The notes under the pieces are model-generated. The model was given only the letters and a program-made list of their open reading frames with translations, did no database searches and had not been told where the DNA came from. Positions 40,669-42,978 of a stretch of 42,978 nucleotides of DNA are shown piece after piece. The position numbers and the translations under genes are program-made. Location of the stretch: the IMG/VR virus record IMGVR_UViG_3300027710_000046, positions 1 to 42,978 of that record, one strand, 5' to 3'. Each line of letters starts with the position of its first letter. Position 1 is the first letter of the stretch. The DNA is from a virus.

Positions 40669-40809
40669 AGAATTCACCTTAGGACCGCTAAGTTACGAAT
40701 CGTGGTAAAGCTGACAGTACGTTAAGCTGTCGCTGGAACTAGTAACCAGCATTAATGATATGCCTTCGGGGTATCAATTTTATTTTAACTCGCTTAATAG
40801 GAGCACACA
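40669..40809 (+). ncRNA. Structured non-coding stretch with three hairpins
   Basis: No open frame. Hairpins in a row: GACAG/CTGTC (40713-40717, 40727-40731), extendable by AGC/GCT; GCTGG/CCAGC (40732-40736, 40746-40750), sharing GCT with the first so that the two partly exclude each other; and GATAT..CC-TTCG-GG..GTATC near 40757-40775 with a UUCG tetraloop, followed by AATTTTATTTT. The last may be a terminator; the whole could be an attenuator, processing site or small RNA. No tRNA fold. Confidence 0.45.
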
Positions 40810-41028
40810 ATGCTACAACAATTAAACACGTTCATTGACACCGTACAGGATGCCAAGAAACAAATCGTCAAGACATTCGTTCAAGACAAAACCCTAGCAG
40901 AAACCATCAACGACTTTGTAGAGTCACAACGCACTTTTAGCAAGCAAATTGCTAAGACTACATTTGAAGTTGCAACTGAGTCTGCTAAACAAGCAGCTAA
41001 GTTTGATCTGTCAAAGGTGAAACTATGA
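40810..41028 (+). CDS. Helical protein, weakly phasin-like
   Basis: A 72-residue, fully helical protein with AGGAGCACACA before the ATG. The sequence FIDTVQDAKKQIVKTFVQDKTLAETINDFVESQRTFSKQIAKTTFEVATESAKQAAKFDLSK recalls the C-terminal helices of phasins, small proteins that coat polyhydroxyalkanoate granules (typical SFxKQ..TxExxKQAxKF). It overlaps the Hsp20 gene by four bases. A phasin-like link is tentative; it could instead be a generic amphipathic helix protein. Confidence 0.6.
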   Translation: MLQQLNTFIDTVQDAKKQIVKTFVQDKTLAETINDFVESQRTFSKQIAKTTFEVATESAKQAAKFDLSKVKL

Positions 41029-41501
41029 CATCAAATTTTATCCCCACATTCTGGACTACCAAAGATCTAGATAAATTCTTTGTTGGCTTTGATGATCAGT
41101 TTAAAACTCTTCAAAAACTACATGATGATGTCACAAAGAACATCCCTAACTACCCTCCATATAACATCAAGAAAATTGATGATACTCACTATACCATTGA
41201 GTTGGCTGTAGCAGGTTTCGGTCAAAACGAAATCGACATTGAGATTGATGGAGCTAAGTTAGTTGTTAAAGGTAATGTAGCTACTCAAGAAGCTGAAGAT
41301 AATTTCTTGTTTAGAGGAATTGCTGCACGTGCCTTTACTCGTACCTTTGCCCTTAACGATCAAGTAGAAGTTAAGGATGCAGAACTATTCAACGGTATGC
41401 TTAAGATTGCTCTGGAGCGTATGATTCCAGAAGAAAAGAAACCAAAGAAAGTTCTAGTAAAAGCAAAAGGCGAGAAGCAATTATTGAATGAGGGTAACTA
41501 A
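41025..41501 (+). CDS. Small heat shock protein, Hsp20/IbpA family
   Basis: A 158-residue alpha-crystallin-type chaperone. The N-terminal region ends in YPPYNIKKIDDTHYTIELAVAGFGQNEIDIEIDGAKLVVKGNVA (YPPYNI is typical of IbpA). The ACD continues as LFRGIAARAFTRTFALNDQVEVKDAELFNGMLKIALERMIPEE, with conserved A-x-x-x-N-G-x-L-x-I. The C-terminal KKPKKVLVK contains the VLV-type anchoring motif. It holds denatured proteins; in T4-like marine phages Hsp20 is common and probably aids virion or replisome proteins. The start is coupled to the previous gene through ATGA. Confidence 0.93.
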   Translation: MTSNFIPTFWTTKDLDKFFVGFDDQFKTLQKLHDDVTKNIPNYPPYNIKKIDDTHYTIELAVAGFGQNEIDIEIDGAKLVVKGNVATQEAEDNFLFRGIAARAFTRTFALNDQVEVKDAELFNGMLKIALERMIPEEKKPKKVLVKAKGEKQLLNEGN

Positions 41502-41600
41502 ATGAAACTCTTAAAAAAAGTTTTTAATTTTATTGTTACCATGTCAGATTCTTTGCATGAAGCAAAAGAAATGCAAAGAAAATCAAAAAGGATCCCATAA
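41502..41600 (+). CDS. Tiny basic peptide
   Basis: A 32-residue basic peptide (KLLKKVFNFIVTMSDSLHEAKEMQRKSKRIP). ATG one base after the Hsp20 stop, with GAGGGT nine bases upstream, and the stop overlaps another tiny frame (TAATG). Amphipathic helix; function unknown. Real expression is plausible because of the spacing pattern. Confidence 0.4.
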   Translation: MKLLKKVFNFIVTMSDSLHEAKEMQRKSKRIP

Positions 41601-41674
41601 TGAACTACTGGATCCCAATGACTGAAGATGATGTTGATTGGGTAAACGGTAAAACCGTACCAACCAATAAGTGA
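41600..41674 (+). CDS. Tiny acidic peptide
   Basis: A 24-residue peptide (NYWIPMTEDDVDWVNGKTV...) coupled to the preceding tiny gene by TAATG. Strong GGATCCC lies upstream. Very short, so support is only the coupling and the terminator placed four bases after its stop. Confidence 0.35.
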   Translation: MNYWIPMTEDDVDWVNGKTVPTNK

Positions 41675-41677
41675 AAT

Positions 41678-41697
41678 AAGGGGAGGAAACTCCCCTT
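41678..41697 (+). terminator. Terminator after the Hsp20 unit
   Basis: AAGGGGAG / CTCCCCTT, 8-bp stem with GAAA tetraloop; T's (TTTTATT) start five bases later. Same GGGGA-type stem as at 22691 and 33151. Confidence 0.75.
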
Positions 41698-41710
41698 GCC
41701 AGTTTTATTG

Positions 41711-41728
41711 ATACCTAAATATAGGTAT
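41711..41728 (+). promoter_or_regulatory. Palindrome containing a CTAAATA late box
   Basis: ATACCTA-AATA-TAGGTAT is a perfect inverted repeat with 7-bp arms, and it contains CCTAAATA (41714-41721), the late-promoter variant used elsewhere. It is 72 bases before the next likely start. Could be a late promoter, an operator, or both. Confidence 0.45.
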
Positions 41729-41792
41729 GATGAAAGCAAGAGTTTCCCCAAATTTAATCTCATTCGTTACGATACGTCGTGGGGATTGGATT

Positions 41793-41933
41793 ATGAAAAT
41801 ATCTGTCTACAAGACAAAAGATATTTTACTCGTCGCACAACATTATTTTGAAAATGAAAAATTTCAGGTAGTACATTTTTCAAATCAAGATGATGCTGCG
41901 ATCTACATTGACAAATTAGCAGAAGAGGTTTAA
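41793..41933 (+). CDS. Small unknown protein
   Basis: A 46-residue protein, MKISVYKTKDILLVAQHYFENEKFQVVHFSNQDDAAIYIDKLAEEV. The ATG at 41793 is preferred because GGGGATTGGATT lies upstream; a longer in-frame start at 41727 would add 22 residues. It reads as beta-beta-alpha-like with a final helix. No family recognised. It is followed after one base by the Sm-like paralogue. Confidence 0.5.
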   Translation: MKISVYKTKDILLVAQHYFENEKFQVVHFSNQDDAAIYIDKLAEEV

Positions 41934-41934
41934 C

Positions 41935-42237
41935 ATGAGCGTGAAAGTTTTTAAATTGATCAATGGTGAAGAATTGATTGCAACAGTATCAGCACAAAGT
42001 GATACAGAGTATCATCTCACTGATCCAACAACCATTGTTATGCAGCAAACTGAACGTGGTGTTGGTGTTGCTCTAATGCCATATATGCCATACGCTGGCA
42101 AACAAGTTACACTCAATAAGAGTGCCGTTGCTTCTGAGGGTTCTCCTCTAGTAGAAATGCAAAACGAATATAGTCGAGTCACTGGGTCAGGAATCCAGAT
42201 TGTCTCGTCTTCAGCCCTTGCTGGGCTTAGTTCTTAA
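41935..42237 (+). CDS. Putative Sm-like small protein (second copy)
   Basis: A 100-residue protein whose first half, VKVFKLINGEELIATVSAQSDTEYHLTDPTTIVMQQTERGVGVALMPYMPYAGKQVTLNKSAVA, has the same hydrophobic-x-F-x-x-G-E-x-h-h-A opening and strand pattern as the gene at 25261, including a VTLNKS/VTINKR strand. This is a common short protein in marine T4-like phages and its barrel pattern resembles the Sm fold. The end is Ser-rich. RNA binding is an inference. A terminator follows. Confidence 0.65.
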   Translation: MSVKVFKLINGEELIATVSAQSDTEYHLTDPTTIVMQQTERGVGVALMPYMPYAGKQVTLNKSAVASEGSPLVEMQNEYSRVTGSGIQIVSSSALAGLSS

Positions 42238-42253
42238 GCCAGTAAATCCCCCT

Positions 42254-42283
42254 AAGACCCTCTCTAGTAGAGGGTCTTTTTCA
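42254..42283 (+). terminator. Strong terminator after the Sm-like gene
   Basis: AAGACCCTCT / AGAGGGTCTT is a perfect 10-bp stem with a 5-base loop, followed by TTTC. A very strong intrinsic terminator. Confidence 0.93.
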
Positions 42284-42297
42284 TTGTAGGACTGCCT

Positions 42298-42330
42298 AAG
42301 TCATTGATCTATAAGGGGAAATAATCCCCC
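42298..42330 (+). repeat. Copy of the terminator block from 33137
   Basis: TAAGTCATTGAT, one changed base, then ATAAGGGGAAATAATCCCC. The block at 33137-33169 is nearly identical (one substitution, one extra A). Here no coding sequence ends nearby and the T tract is lost (CCCCATTTCC), so it looks like a relic copy, placed directly before an early promoter as at 33151-33228. Confidence 0.7.
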
Positions 42331-42360
42331 CATTTCCTGAGGGTTACTTTGCAAAATACC

Positions 42361-42389
42361 TTGCCTTTAATTCATATCACTGGTATAAT
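42361..42389 (+). promoter_or_regulatory. Early promoter before the last genes
   Basis: TTGCCT, 17-base spacer, perfect TATAAT preceded by TGG. The start point would fall near 42396, so the ATG at 42420 is a better start than the ATGs at 42396-42399. Confidence 0.88.
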
Positions 42390-42419
42390 AGTCTTATGAT
42401 GATTGAAAAGGAAATGAAA

Positions 42420-42674
42420 ATGATTGTAAAAACTGGTGATGTGATTCGTTCTTATGACTTTAAGCCAATGGTTGGTCGTGAAGATTGTTTCGTTGAAGGT
42501 GTTGTTGAGCGTGAGACAAATGAGCAAGGTTACGATGCTTACAAAATTACCGTGACCAAAGATTCTTGGTCTGATGCGACTGATAAAGGTCGTCTTGGTA
42601 AAATTGTTTATGTACCTAAGCGTGTTTCGTTTATGGAATATTCTGGTCGCATTATCAACTTGTCACGTATCTAA
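42420..42674 (+). CDS. Unknown small beta-rich protein
   Basis: An 84-residue protein. The ATG at 42420 gives proper spacing to AAAAGGAA; upstream ATGs would be too close to the promoter start. It reads MIVKTGDVIRSYDFKPMVGREDCFVEGVVERE, then YKITVTKDSWSD, then KIVYVPKRVSFMEYSGRIINLSR, a small beta barrel reminiscent of conserved cyanophage proteins with the motif GDxIRSYDFxPMxGR. Function unknown. First gene of a short early unit. Confidence 0.65.
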   Translation: MIVKTGDVIRSYDFKPMVGREDCFVEGVVERETNEQGYDAYKITVTKDSWSDATDKGRLGKIVYVPKRVSFMEYSGRIINLSRI

Positions 42675-42692
42675 TTGAAAAGGAAATATATT

Positions 42693-42929
42693 ATGAAAAA
42701 CAAACAAATCGTTGCAACAATTTACAATCGCCCAGTTCAAACTAAATCTGAGGCACGTGCTGAATCTGAGAAAGCACTGAAGGCATTCTTGAAGTCTGGT
42801 GGAGTAATTCAAGAAAGTAAATCCCGTCGTAATCCAAAGAGCAAGATGTCTGGGAAAAGTTCCCGTGGGTTTATCTGTGGTACTTCTGGTTTCGCTACTG
42901 GTTTTCCTAGACGTACGATGGGTGCTTGA
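42693..42929 (+). CDS. Unknown basic protein
   Basis: A 78-residue, strongly basic protein (KNKQIVATIYNRPVQTKSEARAESEKALKAFLKSGGVIQESKSRRNPKSKMSGKSSRGF...). ATG at 42693 after AAAAGGAAA; its 21-base leader is the same as that of the gene at 34690 (34672-34692 and 42675-42695). Helical first half, Gly/Ser/Arg end. It might bind nucleic acid, but no family is recognised. Its stop is followed at once by the next promoter. Confidence 0.6.
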   Translation: MKNKQIVATIYNRPVQTKSEARAESEKALKAFLKSGGVIQESKSRRNPKSKMSGKSSRGFICGTSGFATGFPRRTMGA

Positions 42930-42954
42930 CTTTAATTCGCAAATAAAGTATAAT
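42926..42954 (+). promoter_or_regulatory. Early promoter at the window end
   Basis: TTGACT overlapping the previous stop codon (TGA), 17-base spacer, perfect TATAAT; a GGAG site follows at 42967-42970. The gene it drives starts at or beyond the window edge. Confidence 0.85.
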
Positions 42955-42978
42955 TGTTTATATAATGGAGAATGTGAT

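Noticed and set aside
40669-40809. tRNA gene in the structured gap
   Set aside because: No acceptor-stem pairing, anticodon arm or GTTC-type T loop can be laid out.
1-42978. CRISPR array, insertion sequence, integrase or attachment site
   Set aside because: No regular direct repeats with spacers, no transposase or recombinase motifs, and no tRNA-end duplication were seen.

Overview
The window is part of the genome of a strictly lytic, T4-like contractile-tailed phage (class Caudoviricetes, the exo-T-even / cyano- and pelagi-myophage type). The evidence is an almost uninterrupted run of T4 core genes in T4 order: neck gp13, gp14 and gp15, terminase gp17, sheath gp18, tube gp19, portal gp20, prohead core gp67 and gp68, protease gp21, scaffold gp22 and capsid gp23. 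These are followed by uvsY, uvsW, the late sigma factor gp55, gp47/gp46, gp45, gp44, gp62 and regA. The DNA is AT-rich, genes are tightly packed (many TAATG or ATGA stop-start overlaps), all but one gene are on the + strand, and I see no integrase, tRNA or insertion sequence. The host cannot be fixed from the sequence. Consensus-like sigma70 promoters, a lipoprotein signal and a weakly phasin-like protein suggest a Gram-negative, probably aquatic, bacterium.

Layout. (1) 1-1,657: a PP-loop ATPase-like gene converging on a minus-strand gene of unknown function. (2) 1,658-10,184: virion adhesion/tail proteins, including three fibre-like proteins with Mtd-type N-termini, one of which ends in a Peptidase_S74 chaperone. 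(3) 10,186-22,644: the neck, packaging, tail and head operon. (4) 22,752-23,288: a second tail-tube-like protein. (5) 23,349-30,672: recombination and late transcription (uvsY, uvsW, Sm-like protein, gp55, AAA ATPase, gp47, unknown, gp46). (6) 30,783-36,815: accessory early genes, including a metalloprotease-VWA protein paired with a CobS/MoxR-type AAA ATPase, a winged-helix protein, a dATP/dGTP diphosphohydrolase-like protein, a two-helix membrane peptide and an SPFH lipoprotein. (7) 36,882-40,668: sliding clamp, clamp loader and RegA, with a 2OG-Fe(II) oxygenase inserted between clamp and loader. (8) 40,669-42,978: a structured non-coding stretch, a phasin-like protein, Hsp20 and small unknown genes.

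Regulation is legible. Structural genes follow T4-like late -10 boxes (TATAAATA or a CTAAATA variant). Accessory and replication genes follow sigma70-type promoters with an invariant 17-nt spacer. Operons end in clear hairpin terminators. gp55 and gp45, both in this window, would together license the late promoters. No gap exceeds 300 bases.

The best leads for something not well described are: the CobS-like ATPase plus metalloprotease-VWA module; the SPFH lipoprotein with its two-helix partner; a ~41-residue GSGYT repeat inserted in both the neck protein gp14 and the sheath gp18; the hairpin cluster after the regA operon; and a minus-strand terminator lying inside the coding sequence of the convergent PP-loop gene.
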